Part shown: piece by piece, positions 1 through 7,432 of the stretch
Position numbering within the stretch: position 1 is the stretch's first letter
Layout of the letters: the number at the start of each line of letters is the position of its first letter
NCBI GenBank assembly: GCA_958426095.1
Contig: CATZYB010000031.1
Coordinates: 1-17,230 of the forward strand
Direction: 5' to 3'
Source of the DNA: an uncultured Lachnospiraceae bacterium
GTDB lineage: Bacteria > Bacillota > Clostridia > Lachnospirales > Lachnospiraceae
Length of the DNA stretch: 17,230 bases
The notes under the pieces: model-generated
Databases searched by the model: none
What the model saw: the letters and a program-made list of their open reading frames with translations, nothing else
Told to the model about the DNA's origin: nothing
Translations under genes and position numbers: made by a program

Positions 1-1
1 G

Positions 2-316
2 GCCCTGGCCATGCTGACTTCCACATTGACGCCGACCTCTCTGATGATTCTCGATGAACATACTGCGGCTCTCGACCCAAAGACAGCAGACAACATTATG
101 GAACTGACTGACCGTCTTGTTCATGAAAAGAAACTAACAACTCTGATGGTCACCCATAATCTGAAATTTGCCCTTCAGTATGGCAACCGACTGATCATGA
201 TGCATCAGGGGAAAGCGATCATTGATGTTTCCGGAGAAGAAAAAAAGAATCTGCCGCTGTCGGAGATTCTTGGTAAATTTAATGAAATCAGCCTGGAATA
301 TGGCAATTCACTATAA
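2..316 (+). CDS. ABC transporter ATP-binding protein, C-terminal part (5' truncated by window edge)
   Basis: The reading frame is open from base 2, so this is the 3' end of a longer gene. The visible peptide begins ALAM, the segment that normally follows the LSGGQRQ signature. It continues into Walker B and D-loop (LMILDEHTAALDPKTAD, from about residue 14) and the switch histidine in MVTHN. These show the catalytic half of an ABC ATPase that powers transport at the inner face of the membrane. The DEHTAALDP form and the short C-terminus (ending YGNSL) resemble ATPases of the substrate-binding/permease systems annotated as putative tryptophan or tyrosine importers; that substrate is a family-based guess. 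The permease and binding protein would lie to the left of the window. The gene stops with TAA and is followed at once by a terminator, so it closes its operon. Confidence 0.9.
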   Translation, partial: ALAMLTSTLTPTSLMILDEHTAALDPKTADNIMELTDRLVHEKKLTTLMVTHNLKFALQYGNRLIMMHQGKAIIDVSGEEKKNLPLSEILGKFNEISLEYGNSL

Positions 317-320
317 GATT

Positions 321-358
321 AAGGGATGCCCCATTCATCAAACGGGTCATCCCTTTTT
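321..358 (+). terminator. Rho-independent terminator after the ABC ATPase gene
   Basis: The arms 321-332 and 344-355 form a 12-position stem with one mismatch around an 11-base loop. The 3' arm ends in a run of five T (354-358). It starts 5 bases after the ABC stop codon. On the minus strand the same stem could help stop CarD transcripts, but no good T-run follows there. Confidence 0.85.
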
Positions 359-369
359 CTTTCTCTAGA

Positions 370-879
370 TCAATGAACATTTTCTTTCATACTATTCGTG
401 ATATAAGAAGGTACTTCTTCCTTCGGAATCCCCAGTACATAAGAAAATTCATCACAAATCATCTTTTCGGCTTCCTGAAGCATCCGTTCATCGGCTACAT
501 GAAGTTTCTTTCCCCGTGCCGTAACCTTTTCACGATGCTCTATCAGCATTTTAATCAACTGAATCAATTCAAAGGTATCCGCCCGGCTGACCATGTCTTT
601 AAAATGCTCTTTCCGGGTACGTTCATCTTCCATCCATTCTTCATGACTTTCAGAAACCGAATGGATCTTTTCATCGATTTCTTCTTTTGTCAGTACATAC
701 CGCATCTTCGACGTCAGTTTTTCGTTATTCACCGGAACAAATACTGTAGAATTCGATGTATAAATCGGTTTCAGAATATAATATTCCAGCATTCTGCCAC
801 CGCATTCTCTCTCGTCAATGTCCACGACTTTGCAGACACCGTTTGTTCCATATAATACCATATCATTTACCTGAAACAT
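370..879 (-). CDS. CarD/CdnL-family transcription factor (RNA polymerase-binding)
   Basis: The 169-residue protein starts MFQVNDMVLYGTNGVCKV, the Tudor-like RNA-polymerase-interacting fold of the CarD_CdnL_TRCF family (about residues 1-65). The rest is helical (about 70-165), as in CdnL proteins of 155-170 residues. Family members bind the RNA polymerase beta subunit and stabilise open promoter complexes; many clostridial genomes carry several short paralogues. The start is supported by an AAAGAGGTGAG ribosome site just upstream. The gene is monocistronic and divergent from the peptidase at 1160, sharing a 280-base AT-rich spacer. Fold assignment is confident; target promoters cannot be read from the sequence. 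Confidence 0.88.
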   Translation of the reverse strand: MFQVNDMVLYGTNGVCKVVDIDERECGGRMLEYYILKPIYTSNSTVFVPVNNEKLTSKMRYVLTKEEIDEKIHSVSESHEEWMEDERTRKEHFKDMVSRADTFELIQLIKMLIEHREKVTARGKKLHVADERMLQEAEKMICDEFSYVLGIPKEEVPSYITNSMKENVH

Positions 880-996
880 TCCGACTCACCTCTTTCTGTG
901 AAAACGCTCTGTAAAATATCTCCCAGAAGAAAAAGCGTCTTGTTTCTGACAACTGGATTTACGTTCCACTTCCTGCAAACAACACGCTGTATTATT

Positions 997-1027
997 ATTA
1001 TAACCCATTTTTCACAAAAATGTTATA
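997..1027. repeat. Interrupted inverted repeat in the divergent carD/peptidase promoter region
   Basis: CATTTTT (1006-1012) and AAAAATG (1016-1022) pair around a 3-base loop. Beyond a 2-base bulge, TATAA (999-1003) pairs with TTATA (1023-1027). The left end overlaps a minus-strand TATAAT (997-1002) that could be the -10 box for the CarD gene, so an operator role is possible. No convincing -35 box was found at 17 bases for that -10. Confidence 0.4.
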
Positions 1028-1034
1028 GGCATTT

Positions 1035-1066
1035 TATACAAAATTCACAATATTTATATTTGTATA
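1035..1066. repeat. 8-bp inverted repeat upstream of the peptidase promoter
   Basis: TATACAAA (1035-1042) and TTTGTATA (1059-1066) are perfect inverted copies with a 16-base AT-rich spacer. The element ends 2 bases before the proposed -35 box at 1069. It could be a regulator binding site; the AT-rich context makes chance occurrence quite possible. Confidence 0.35.
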
Positions 1067-1068
1067 CA

Positions 1069-1097
1069 TTGAATTCATCCTAAATTCAACACATAAT
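1069..1097 (+). promoter_or_regulatory. Probable sigma-A-type promoter of the M32 peptidase gene
   Basis: TTGAAT (1069-1074) and CATAAT (1092-1097) are separated by 17 bases and lie 63 bases ahead of the start codon. A perfect TATAAT at 1111-1116 is an alternative -10 but has only weak -35 candidates (TTCAAC at 1085, spacing 20). Confidence 0.5.
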
Positions 1098-1159
1098 CTA
1101 TAAAAAAGTGTATAATCTAACAATCATAAAGTACACCCAGAAAGGATTGGAAATCAACG

Positions 1160-2668
1160 ATGAATAAAATATTTGACAAATTAAATCCCTGGCTCGACAA
1201 AGCCTATGCACTGAATGCTGCTCTCATTTTATTTGAATGGGATAATGAAACGGAAGCCCCGGAAGAAGCTTCTGAATTAACAGCCCGGGCCATTGAAGTT
1301 CTTTCCAATGAATATTATGAAACCGTCATCAATAACGACGTTAAAAAACTTTTGAAACAACTCTCTGAAGAAAAAAATCTCTCGGATAAAGAACGGGCTA
1401 TTTTAAAAGATATGAAAAGACAGTATGACAGTATGGAGCCTGTCCCGGCCGAAGAGTACCAGGCTTACCAGGGGCTCATTGCCAGAGCTCCATCCATCTG
1501 GGCCAAAGCAAAAGCTGAGGATAACTACGCCATGTTTTCTCCCACTCTCAAAGAAATTATCGACTATCAGAAAAAATTTATCCGATATCGCCTGAAAAGC
1601 GCCAAAACAAAATTAAATCCTTACGATCTGCTTCTTGATGATTATGAAGAAGGTTTTACGATGGAAAAACTGGATATTTTCTTCGATGCTCTGAAAAAAG
1701 AACTCATTCCTCTCATTCAGACCATAAATTCCAAAAAAGATAAAATCTGTAAAGATTATAATTATCAAAATTATCCTGTCGAACTCCAGAAAACCTTCAA
1801 CCGGAAATTGGCAGAACATGTCGGTTTCGATTTTAACCGCGGCGTCATTAAAGAAAGCGTTCATCCATTTACAACAAACCTGCATAATAAAGATGTCCGG
1901 ATCACCACCGCTTACCACGAAAATAATCTGGAAAGCGCCCTCTTCTCAACGATTCACGAAAGCGGACATGCCCTTTATGAAATGCACATTGCCGATGAAT
2001 TGACGGCCACACCGGCCGGCAGCGGTACTTCTATGGGTATGCACGAAGGACAATCACGTCTTTTTGAAAATAATTTCGGACGCAGCCGCGCCTTCTGGGT
2101 TCCGCTTTTTCAAAATTTAAAAGATACTTTTCCGGAACAACTGGCGGACATTGACCTGGACACATTTATTCTCGGTATTAATAAATCCTCCCCGAGCCTT
2201 GTCCGTACAGAGGCGGATGAATTGACTTATTCCCTCCATATTCTTATCCGCTATGAGATTGAAAAAATGATTTTTGAGAAGGATGTGGATGTGGATAAAC
2301 TTCCGGAACTATGGGACAAAAAATATGAAGAATATCTGGGTGTAAAACCAGAAAAAGATTCCGAAGGTATCCTTCAGGATATCCACTGGGCCTGCGGAAA
2401 CTTTGGCTATTTTCCTTCCTATGCTCTGGGAACTGCCATTGCTGCACAAATTTATGCCCATTTAAAACAAGTCATGCCCCTGGACGATTATCTGAAATCC
2501 GGAAACTTTCAGCCAATCAACGAATACTTAAAAGACCATATTCATCGTTTCGGCAAAACAAAAACAACAAATGAGATTCTTCAGGATATGATGGGGGAAG
2601 ACTTTAATCCCCAATATTATATTGATTATCTGAAGGAAAAATATGAAACATTGTATAAAGATTTATAA
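1160..2668 (+). CDS. Carboxypeptidase Taq (peptidase family M32) metallocarboxypeptidase
   Basis: The 502-residue protein has the normal length for family M32. The zinc motif HESGH is at residues 266-270 (context FSTIHESGHALYEM). The family-specific HEGQSRLFEN segment at 295-304 supplies the third ligand region. The N-terminus reads LNPWLDKAYALNAA...FEWDNET, typical for the family. These enzymes are cytoplasmic, metal-dependent carboxypeptidases that trim C-terminal residues from peptides, except where proline blocks release. No signal peptide is seen. The ribosome site AGAAAGGA lies about 12 bases before the ATG. The gene is single, with its own promoter and a terminator after the stop. The function call is firm; the physiological substrate is unknown. 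Confidence 0.95.
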   Translation: MNKIFDKLNPWLDKAYALNAALILFEWDNETEAPEEASELTARAIEVLSNEYYETVINNDVKKLLKQLSEEKNLSDKERAILKDMKRQYDSMEPVPAEEYQAYQGLIARAPSIWAKAKAEDNYAMFSPTLKEIIDYQKKFIRYRLKSAKTKLNPYDLLLDDYEEGFTMEKLDIFFDALKKELIPLIQTINSKKDKICKDYNYQNYPVELQKTFNRKLAEHVGFDFNRGVIKESVHPFTTNLHNKDVRITTAYHENNLESALFSTIHESGHALYEMHIADELTATPAGSGTSMGMHEGQSRLFENNFGRSRAFWVPLFQNLKDTFPEQLADIDLDTFILGINKSSPSLVRTEADELTYSLHILIRYEIEKMIFEKDVDVDKLPELWDKKYEEYLGVKPEKDSEGILQDIHWACGNFGYFPSYALGTAIAAQIYAHLKQVMPLDDYLKSGNFQPINEYLKDHIHRFGKTKTTNEILQDMMGEDFNPQYYIDYLKEKYETLYKDL

Positions 2669-2681
2669 AGAGAAATATAAT

Positions 2682-2714
2682 GGCCGGCCGCCAGCCAGCA
2701 GCGGCCGGTCCTTT
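2682..2714 (+). terminator. Terminator hairpin after the M32 peptidase gene (possibly bidirectional)
   Basis: A GC-rich 10-bp stem, 2682-2691 with 2701-2710 including one G-U pair, surrounds a 9-base loop and is followed by CCTTT. The plus-strand T-run is short. On the minus strand the stem is followed by ATTATATTTCTCTTT, so it may also stop transcripts of the truncated phosphoesterase, whose stop codon starts 2 bases away. Confidence 0.65.
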
Positions 2715-3051
2715 ACACTTCGGATTTAATATACCATGACTGTCCGCCGTCCATGCACCAATTCAGATAATTCATCATATCCTCCTCAGACAAATAATTT
2801 TCCGCCGTTTCCTCCGTAATCTCCACACAGAGTTTTTTCAGAACAACCAGAGCCATATATTCATGATTGCCGATGATTGGAATAACATTGGGGCGCAGCA
2901 TCATATCCTGAAGTATTTTTACAGGCTCCGGTCCTCTGTCCACCACATCCCCCAGGACATACAACGTATCCTGTGCATTGAAATGAATCATCTCCAATGC
3001 TTTTTGATATTCTTTATAGCATCCATGTAAATCACTCATCACATAGTACAT
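2713..3051 (-). CDS. Metallophosphoesterase (calcineurin-like), C-terminally truncated
   Basis: The start is set at the ATG at 3051. It has a GGGAG ribosome site 7 bases upstream, and the protein then opens directly with MYYVMSDLHGCY, as family members do. An upstream extension of the frame to 3240 would run through a terminator and hairpin and is rejected. The 112 residues contain the first metal-binding motifs: SDLHG (about 6-10), GDVVDRGPEP (about 34-43) and GNHEY (about 61-65). Ser/Thr-phosphatase-like relatives are usually about 220-250 residues and carry further metal-ligand histidines (a late GHT motif) in the second half. That half is missing: after MDGGQSWYIKSEV the frame stops, 2 bases from a terminator stem. 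The product probably lacks activity, and the gene is best read as a decaying copy or fragment. Confidence 0.75.
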   Translation of the reverse strand: MYYVMSDLHGCYKEYQKALEMIHFNAQDTLYVLGDVVDRGPEPVKILQDMMLRPNVIPIIGNHEYMALVVLKKLCVEITEETAENYLSEEDMMNYLNWCMDGGQSWYIKSEV

Positions 3052-3085
3052 ATTATTCTCCCCTTCTCTAACCTGGTTATATATC

Positions 3086-3112
3086 ATCCGGTGCCTACTC
3101 CAGGCACCGGAT
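3086..3112. repeat. Perfect 10-bp hairpin in the leader of the truncated phosphoesterase gene
   Basis: ATCCGGTGCC (3086-3095) and GGCACCGGAT (3103-3112) are perfect inverted copies around a 7-base loop. No T-run follows on either strand, so it is not a standard terminator. It lies between the 4-hydroxybutyrate dehydrogenase terminator and the phosphoesterase ribosome site, where it would form a stable stem in the 5' leader. Function unknown. Confidence 0.6.
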
Positions 3113-3153
3113 CTGACACCATAATAGCTTCCGAGCATCATATAGATAAAATA

Positions 3154-3194
3154 AAGAAAAAAATTGCAATACCCTTTTTTGGATACTGCAATTT
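3154..3194 (-). terminator. Rho-independent terminator closing the riboflavin operon
   Basis: On the minus strand 3194-3181 pairs with 3174-3161 over 14 positions (12 Watson-Crick pairs and two G-U pairs) around a loop of six A. The 3' arm runs into a T tract (AATTTTTTTC). It starts 20 bases after the dehydrogenase stop codon and is the first strong terminator after ribD. Confidence 0.9.
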
Positions 3195-3214
3195 CAAACA
3201 TCCACTTATACTTT

Positions 3215-4330
3215 TTAATATAAAGCTTTATAAATTCCAAGCACGGTTTCCCGTGTAAGTTCGGTATAATTGTTTGCCATCAACCGGCCCTGTTTTTCCA
3301 TGACGATATCCGTAAACTCTTCTAATTCACTCTCTTTAACGCCATAGGCCCGAAGCGGCTGTTTCTTTAACAATTGATTCAACAAAGCCTCCAAAGTTTC
3401 ATAAACCTTTGTTTCCGGACAGTTTAGAATTCCGGAAAGCAGTCGGTTCAGATCCTGAATAGCTCCTATCGGCTGAAGTTTCTGATAAGTTTTATAAACC
3501 TCCGTAAATAAAGCATAGTTCGCTTCACCATGGGCCACATGATATCTGCCGCCTAATGGAAAACTCATGGCATGTACAGCGGCACAGCCTGCATTACTGA
3601 AGGCGATTCCGGCGTAGTTGCTCGCTATAAGAAATCCCTTCATATGGTTCAATCGGGCATCCTCACCTTTAGCCCCAATCTCCTTAAAGCCATTTAAAAT
3701 CATACGGATGGCCTCGATCGAAAACATCCGTGAAAAGGGACTGGCCTTTGGTGATGTAAAGGATTCGACCGCATGAATAAGGGCATCAATGGAGCTGGTC
3801 GCAAAAAACCGGAACGGCAGACCTTCCAGAAGCTCCGGGATAAGAACTGCTTCATTGGCCAGCAACGCATCATCCGCCAGGCCCATCTTTGTATTTCTGG
3901 ACTCCAGAATAAGCACGCCGATATTTGTCACTTCACTTCCTGTACCGCAGGTTGTCGGCACAAGGATCAGTTCTTTATCACGGACTGGCGGAAACTTTTT
4001 GTCATAAAGGTCCAATACCGGTGTCATTCTTTCCAGTGCAAACAATTTTGCCACATCCAGAATAGCGCCGCCGCCGATGGCAATGACCCGATGATATTCA
4101 TAATCACCCACCGCCGCGTGCATTTTCTCAACCATAACGTCACTCGGCTCGCCCTCAATATACTGACGATAATCCACGACCTTAGCCTCATCGGTCAGGC
4201 CTTCAAAATAACGTTTATAGGTTCCGCCGCTGACAAAAATCAAATCACCCCTGGCGGGATTTAACTGTCCGCAAAATTCTTTGACCGTGTCGCACTGTTT
4301 GATCACAGGCACGATACGAAACTCTTTCAT
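3215..4330 (-). CDS. 4-hydroxybutyrate dehydrogenase-like iron-containing alcohol dehydrogenase
   Basis: The 371 residues match the length and much of the sequence I recall for Clostridium kluyveri 4-hydroxybutyrate dehydrogenase, which interconverts succinate semialdehyde and 4-hydroxybutyrate with NAD(H). Shared stretches include VPTTCGTGSEVTN (124-136), SSIDALIHAVE (179-189), SNYAGIAF (237-244) and the ending near NNYTELTRE. The NAD-binding GGGAILD is at 86-92, and the iron ligands are D182, H186, H253 and H267. The ATG has an AGGAGG site. The gene follows the HAD gene by 12 bases and is in frame with it across a TAG stop, so it is the last gene of the riboflavin operon and likely under FMN-riboswitch control. 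No succinyl-CoA or 4-hydroxybutyryl-CoA genes are nearby, so the substrate is inferred from similarity only. Confidence 0.85.
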   Translation of the reverse strand: MKEFRIVPVIKQCDTVKEFCGQLNPARGDLIFVSGGTYKRYFEGLTDEAKVVDYRQYIEGEPSDVMVEKMHAAVGDYEYHRVIAIGGGAILDVAKLFALERMTPVLDLYDKKFPPVRDKELILVPTTCGTGSEVTNIGVLILESRNTKMGLADDALLANEAVLIPELLEGLPFRFFATSSIDALIHAVESFTSPKASPFSRMFSIEAIRMILNGFKEIGAKGEDARLNHMKGFLIASNYAGIAFSNAGCAAVHAMSFPLGGRYHVAHGEANYALFTEVYKTYQKLQPIGAIQDLNRLLSGILNCPETKVYETLEALLNQLLKKQPLRAYGVKESELEEFTDIVMEKQGRLMANNYTELTRETVLGIYKALY

Positions 4331-4342
4331 ACAAACCGCCTC

Positions 4343-4993
4343 CTAAAGAAACTTCTGCAAATCCCTGATATCCTCAAGCAAAACATCCGCATCCCCAATT
4401 TCCTCGCGTGTTCCGAAACCATAGATACATCCGGCTGTATATACTTTATGATATCTGGCCACTTCCATATCATGGAAACGGTCACCGACCACAAGATATT
4501 CGCAAGGATATTCTTCCTTAATCACATTAAAAATTTCATATTTCGGTTTCTGGTCATAATCACCGCTGCAATACATATGGTCAAAATAATTCCTCAGGCC
4601 GAAACAATCGGCATGCATATCCATATAGGCGTGCCCGCAATTGCTCAAATATAAGAGATAATAGCCTTTATCCTTGAGATACTGCAGCGTCTCAAGGGCT
4701 CCGTCATAAAGAACTGCTTCTTTATGACGGATTTTCTCTGTCATGAGACGTCCGACTTCCCCTGCATAGAACATCTTCTTTTCCTGCGAAAATTCCGGCA
4801 TAAAAGAATTCCACATATCCTGAACACTATATCCAAGCCATTTTGTAATCTCTTCATCCCGAAATTCCCGTTCCGGCGCATCTTTGGCAGCAACCATTTC
4901 CCGGTACATCTGACGGAATGCATCCACATAGATTTTTGAACTATTGTGGATGGTTCCGTCATAATCAAAAATAATCGTTTTTATGTCTTTCAT
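4343..4993 (-). CDS. HAD-superfamily phosphatase encoded in the riboflavin operon
   Basis: The 216 residues show all HAD motifs: I, FDYDGT with D10 and D12; II, LYLSNCG with S117; III, QKPK at 148-151; IV, VVGDRFHD with D171 and D175. An inserted helical cap lies between about 18 and 85, the subfamily I layout shared with phosphoglycolate phosphatases. The start lies 11 bases after the ribH stop with a short AAAAGG site, and the stop overlaps the ribosome site of the next gene. Riboflavin synthesis needs a phosphatase acting on 5-amino-6-(5-phosphoribitylamino)uracil, and in E. coli and Bacillus HAD enzymes do this. The position directly after ribH suggests that job here; this is inference from context. 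A general sugar-phosphate or phosphoglycolate phosphatase is the alternative. Confidence 0.82.
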   Translation of the reverse strand: MKDIKTIIFDYDGTIHNSSKIYVDAFRQMYREMVAAKDAPEREFRDEEITKWLGYSVQDMWNSFMPEFSQEKKMFYAGEVGRLMTEKIRHKEAVLYDGALETLQYLKDKGYYLLYLSNCGHAYMDMHADCFGLRNYFDHMYCSGDYDQKPKYEIFNVIKEEYPCEYLVVGDRFHDMEVARYHKVYTAGCIYGFGTREEIGDADVLLEDIRDLQKFL

Positions 4994-5004
4994 TGCCTTT
5001 TGAA

Positions 5005-5466
5005 TTACATCTGGCGGAAAAGATTAGCCATTTCAATAGCGCTGAGTGCACAGTCATATCCTTTATTTCCAGCTTTCGTTCCGGCACGCTCAATGGCCTG
5101 TTCAATATTATCTGTAGTAAGTACGCCAAACATTACCGGCAGACCATACTGAAGAGATACGGAAGCAACGCCTTTGGATACTTCAGCACATACATAGTCA
5201 TAATGGGATGTGGAACCTTTAATAACGGCGCCAAGACAGATAATAGCGTCATATTTTTTGCTCTGAGCCATTCTCTGAGCTGCCACCGGAATTTCAAATG
5301 CTCCTGGTACCCATGCAACTTCAATATCATCTTCATTCATACCGTGACGAACAAGTCCGTCAATAGCTCCGCTAAGCAACTTGGAACCGATAAATTCATT
5401 AAAACGTGCTACGATAATTCCTACCTTTAATCCTTCTGCAACCAGTCTTCCTTCAAATGTTTTCAT
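5005..5466 (-). CDS. ribH: 6,7-dimethyl-8-ribityllumazine synthase
   Basis: The 153 residues match the family length. RFNEFIG (21-27) is the substrate-binding loop, GAFEIP (55-60) the ribityl/phosphate contact, and GSTSHYDYV (84-92) holds the catalytic H88; the end reads EMANLFRQM. The enzyme condenses 5-amino-6-ribitylaminouracil with 3,4-dihydroxy-2-butanone 4-phosphate, the step before riboflavin synthase, and usually forms pentamers or 60-subunit capsids. The ribosome site CGGAGG lies 7 bases ahead of the ATG. A 56-base spacer separates it from ribBA, without an obvious promoter or terminator. Confidence 0.97.
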   Translation of the reverse strand: MKTFEGRLVAEGLKVGIIVARFNEFIGSKLLSGAIDGLVRHGMNEDDIEVAWVPGAFEIPVAAQRMAQSKKYDAIICLGAVIKGSTSHYDYVCAEVSKGVASVSLQYGLPVMFGVLTTDNIEQAIERAGTKAGNKGYDCALSAIEMANLFRQM

Positions 5467-5522
5467 TTTTATATCCTCCGTTTTATCTTAAATTTTAAAT
5501 TATTTCAGTAAATGCCACCATT

Positions 5523-6734
5523 TTATTTATATGTCAGCCAATGGCCCATCTTTTCCTGTTTTGTTTTCAGATAGAAAGCATCATCCTTGCCAAGTTCCAT
5601 CTGGATTGGAACACGCTCAACAATGGAAAGGCCATAACCTTCAAGACCATATACTTTTTCCGGATTATTGGTCATAAGACGCATTTCTTTGATTCCCAAA
5701 TCCACAAGAATCTGTGTGCCAATCGTGTAGTCACGCATATCTGCCGGAAATCCCAGCTTGATATTTGCTTCGATGGTATCATAGCCCTGGTCCTGAAGCT
5801 CGTATGCACGGATTTTATTGATCAGACCAATGCCTCGGCCTTCCTGACGCATATAAAGAAGTACGCCGCGGCCTTCGGCTGCAATTCGTTTCATGGCCGC
5901 ATCATACTGCTGTCCGCAGTCGCAGCGGGCGGAACCTAACGCATCGCCAGTCAGGCATTCGGAATGAACACGGCAGAGCACCGGTTTTCCATCCCAGATA
6001 TCGCCTTTAACTAAAGCTACATGATGTTCTCCGTTTAATTTATTGATGTAACCATAAATTTCAAAATATCCGTAACGTGTCGGCATTTTAGCCTTTGCCA
6101 CGCATTCTACAAAGCTTTCGTGAGTTTTACGGTAATGAACCAGATCTTTTACAGTTCCAATCTTCAAACCATGTCTATCGGCAAATTTCACCAGGTCCGG
6201 CGTCCGGGCCATCATGCCGTCTTCTTTCATAATTTCACAGCAGAGACCTACCGGTTTTAATCCGGCGATTTTCAATAAATCAACGGTAGCTTCTGTATGT
6301 CCGCGCCGTTCAATGACGCCGCCGTCTCTCGACAACAGAGGGAACATATGACCCGGGCGTCTGAAATCTTCCGGTTTTGCATCATCTTCCACCGTTTTCA
6401 TAGCAGTGATGGAACGCTCATACGCAGAAATTCCCGTTGTTGTACTTACATGGTCAATGGATACGGTAAATGCTGTTTCATGGTTATCTGTATTATGAAC
6501 ACACATCGGATGAAGCTCCAGTTTATCCACATATTCTTTGGACATCGGCATACAGATCAGGCCTCTCGCTTCACTTGCCATGAAATTCACATTTTCCAGC
6601 GTGGCAAACTCTGCAGCACAAATGACATCACCTTCATTTTCTCTGTCCTCATCATCAATAAGAACAATATTTTTTCCGGCTTTTAAATCATCTAAGATTT
6701 CCTCAATGGTGTTGAATTTAAATGTTTCGCTCAT
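5523..6734 (-). CDS. ribBA: Bifunctional 3,4-dihydroxy-2-butanone 4-phosphate synthase / GTP cyclohydrolase II
   Basis: The 403 residues contain two domains. Residues 1-205 are the RibB part, with the acidic loop DDEDRENEGD (27-36), RRPGHMFPL (125-133) and RRGHTEATVDL (143-153). Residues 206-403 are the RibA part, with zinc ligands C260, C271 and C273 in VHSECLTGDALGSARCDC and the RQEGRGIGL loop (296-304). One domain makes the four-carbon unit from ribulose 5-phosphate. The other opens the GTP imidazole ring, releasing formate and diphosphate. Both feed the RibD and RibH steps encoded beside it. Key residues of both sites are present, so both activities are expected. An AGAAGGA site precedes the ATG. 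Confidence 0.97.
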   Translation of the reverse strand: MSETFKFNTIEEILDDLKAGKNIVLIDDEDRENEGDVICAAEFATLENVNFMASEARGLICMPMSKEYVDKLELHPMCVHNTDNHETAFTVSIDHVSTTTGISAYERSITAMKTVEDDAKPEDFRRPGHMFPLLSRDGGVIERRGHTEATVDLLKIAGLKPVGLCCEIMKEDGMMARTPDLVKFADRHGLKIGTVKDLVHYRKTHESFVECVAKAKMPTRYGYFEIYGYINKLNGEHHVALVKGDIWDGKPVLCRVHSECLTGDALGSARCDCGQQYDAAMKRIAAEGRGVLLYMRQEGRGIGLINKIRAYELQDQGYDTIEANIKLGFPADMRDYTIGTQILVDLGIKEMRLMTNNPEKVYGLEGYGLSIVERVPIQMELGKDDAFYLKTKQEKMGHWLTYK

Positions 6735-6770
6735 CTCTTAAGTCCTTCTTTCTTTGTTTAGTAAAACCGA

Positions 6771-7427
6771 TTAGATAAAACCGTATTTTCTTAAATAATC
6801 TTCGTTTATCGTCTCCTTCACAGGTTCCTGTATTTCTTCCTGCCCCTGGAGAAGTTTTTCCACATATTTACCGATCAGGTCGTTTTCAAGATTCACCCGG
6901 TCGCCGGCTTTCTTTTTCAATAAGGTGGTTTCTTCTCCCGTATGAGGTATGATGGAAACTTTGAAGACTTTATTATCCACATAAGCCACCGTCAGGCTGA
7001 TGCCGTCGATAGTTATGGAACCCTTTTCAATAATGTATCTTAAAATATTTGGAGCTGCTTCAATAGTCACCCAAACGGCATTGTCTTCTCTTTCTAAAGA
7101 CAATACTTTTCCGGTTCCGTCCACATGACCGCTGACAATATGTCCGCCAAGCCGATCACTGAGACGCAGGGCCCGTTCCAAATTCACCTTATCTCCCGGT
7201 CTTAAATCACCGAGATTGGTCCTTCGAATGGATTCTGCCATGACATCCGCATCAAAGGTTCCGGAGCCAAGTTTTGTTACCGTCAGACACACACCGTTGG
7301 TGCAGATACTGTCGCCGAGCTTTGTGCCTTCAAGGACCTTGCTGGCAGCAACGGTCAGAACAGAAGACTTTGCTCCATGTTTTACGCCTTTCAATACGCC
7401 CATTTCTTCAATAATCCCCGTAAACAC
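6771..7427 (-). CDS. ribE: Riboflavin synthase, alpha chain
   Basis: This is a trimer-forming enzyme of two tandem lumazine-binding domains that dismutates two dimethylribityllumazines into riboflavin and the RibH substrate. Domain 1 starts FTGIIEEMG and holds GVCLTV and SDRLGGHIVSGHVDG; domain 2 has ISLTV and the HTGEETTL segment. The end reads YLRKYGFI. I place the start at the GTG at 7427, giving the usual MFTGIIEE N-terminus and a good distance from the GGAAGGTGAG ribosome site. A second in-frame GTG at 7436 adds three residues and would overlap the ribD stop as GTGA. At 218 residues the length is normal. Confidence 0.95.
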   Translation of the reverse strand: MFTGIIEEMGVLKGVKHGAKSSVLTVAASKVLEGTKLGDSICTNGVCLTVTKLGSGTFDADVMAESIRRTNLGDLRPGDKVNLERALRLSDRLGGHIVSGHVDGTGKVLSLEREDNAVWVTIEAAPNILRYIIEKGSITIDGISLTVAYVDNKVFKVSIIPHTGEETTLLKKKAGDRVNLENDLIGKYVEKLLQGQEEIQEPVKETINEDYLRKYGFI

Positions 7428-7432
7428 TCTGC

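Noticed and set aside
373..855. 160-codon plus-strand frame opposite the CarD gene
   Set aside because: It is a mirror frame of a clear CarD protein, with no ribosome site and a peptide of unlikely composition.
898..1083. 61-codon plus-strand frame in the carD/peptidase spacer
   Set aside because: Low-complexity peptide, no ribosome site, and it overlaps probable promoter elements for both flanking genes.
3052..3240. N-terminal extension of the metallophosphoesterase frame up to 3240
   Set aside because: The extension runs through the riboflavin operon terminator and a hairpin, encodes an implausible peptide, and the ATG at 3051 has a good ribosome site and the family-typical N-terminus.
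4331..4345. The HAD gene and the 4-hydroxybutyrate dehydrogenase gene are in the same frame across a TAG stop, like the chelatase case
   Set aside because: Here the TAG is part of a strong AGGAGG ribosome site, the dehydrogenase begins with a normal ATG and N-terminus at the expected length, and both proteins are full length alone. They are two ordinary adjacent genes.
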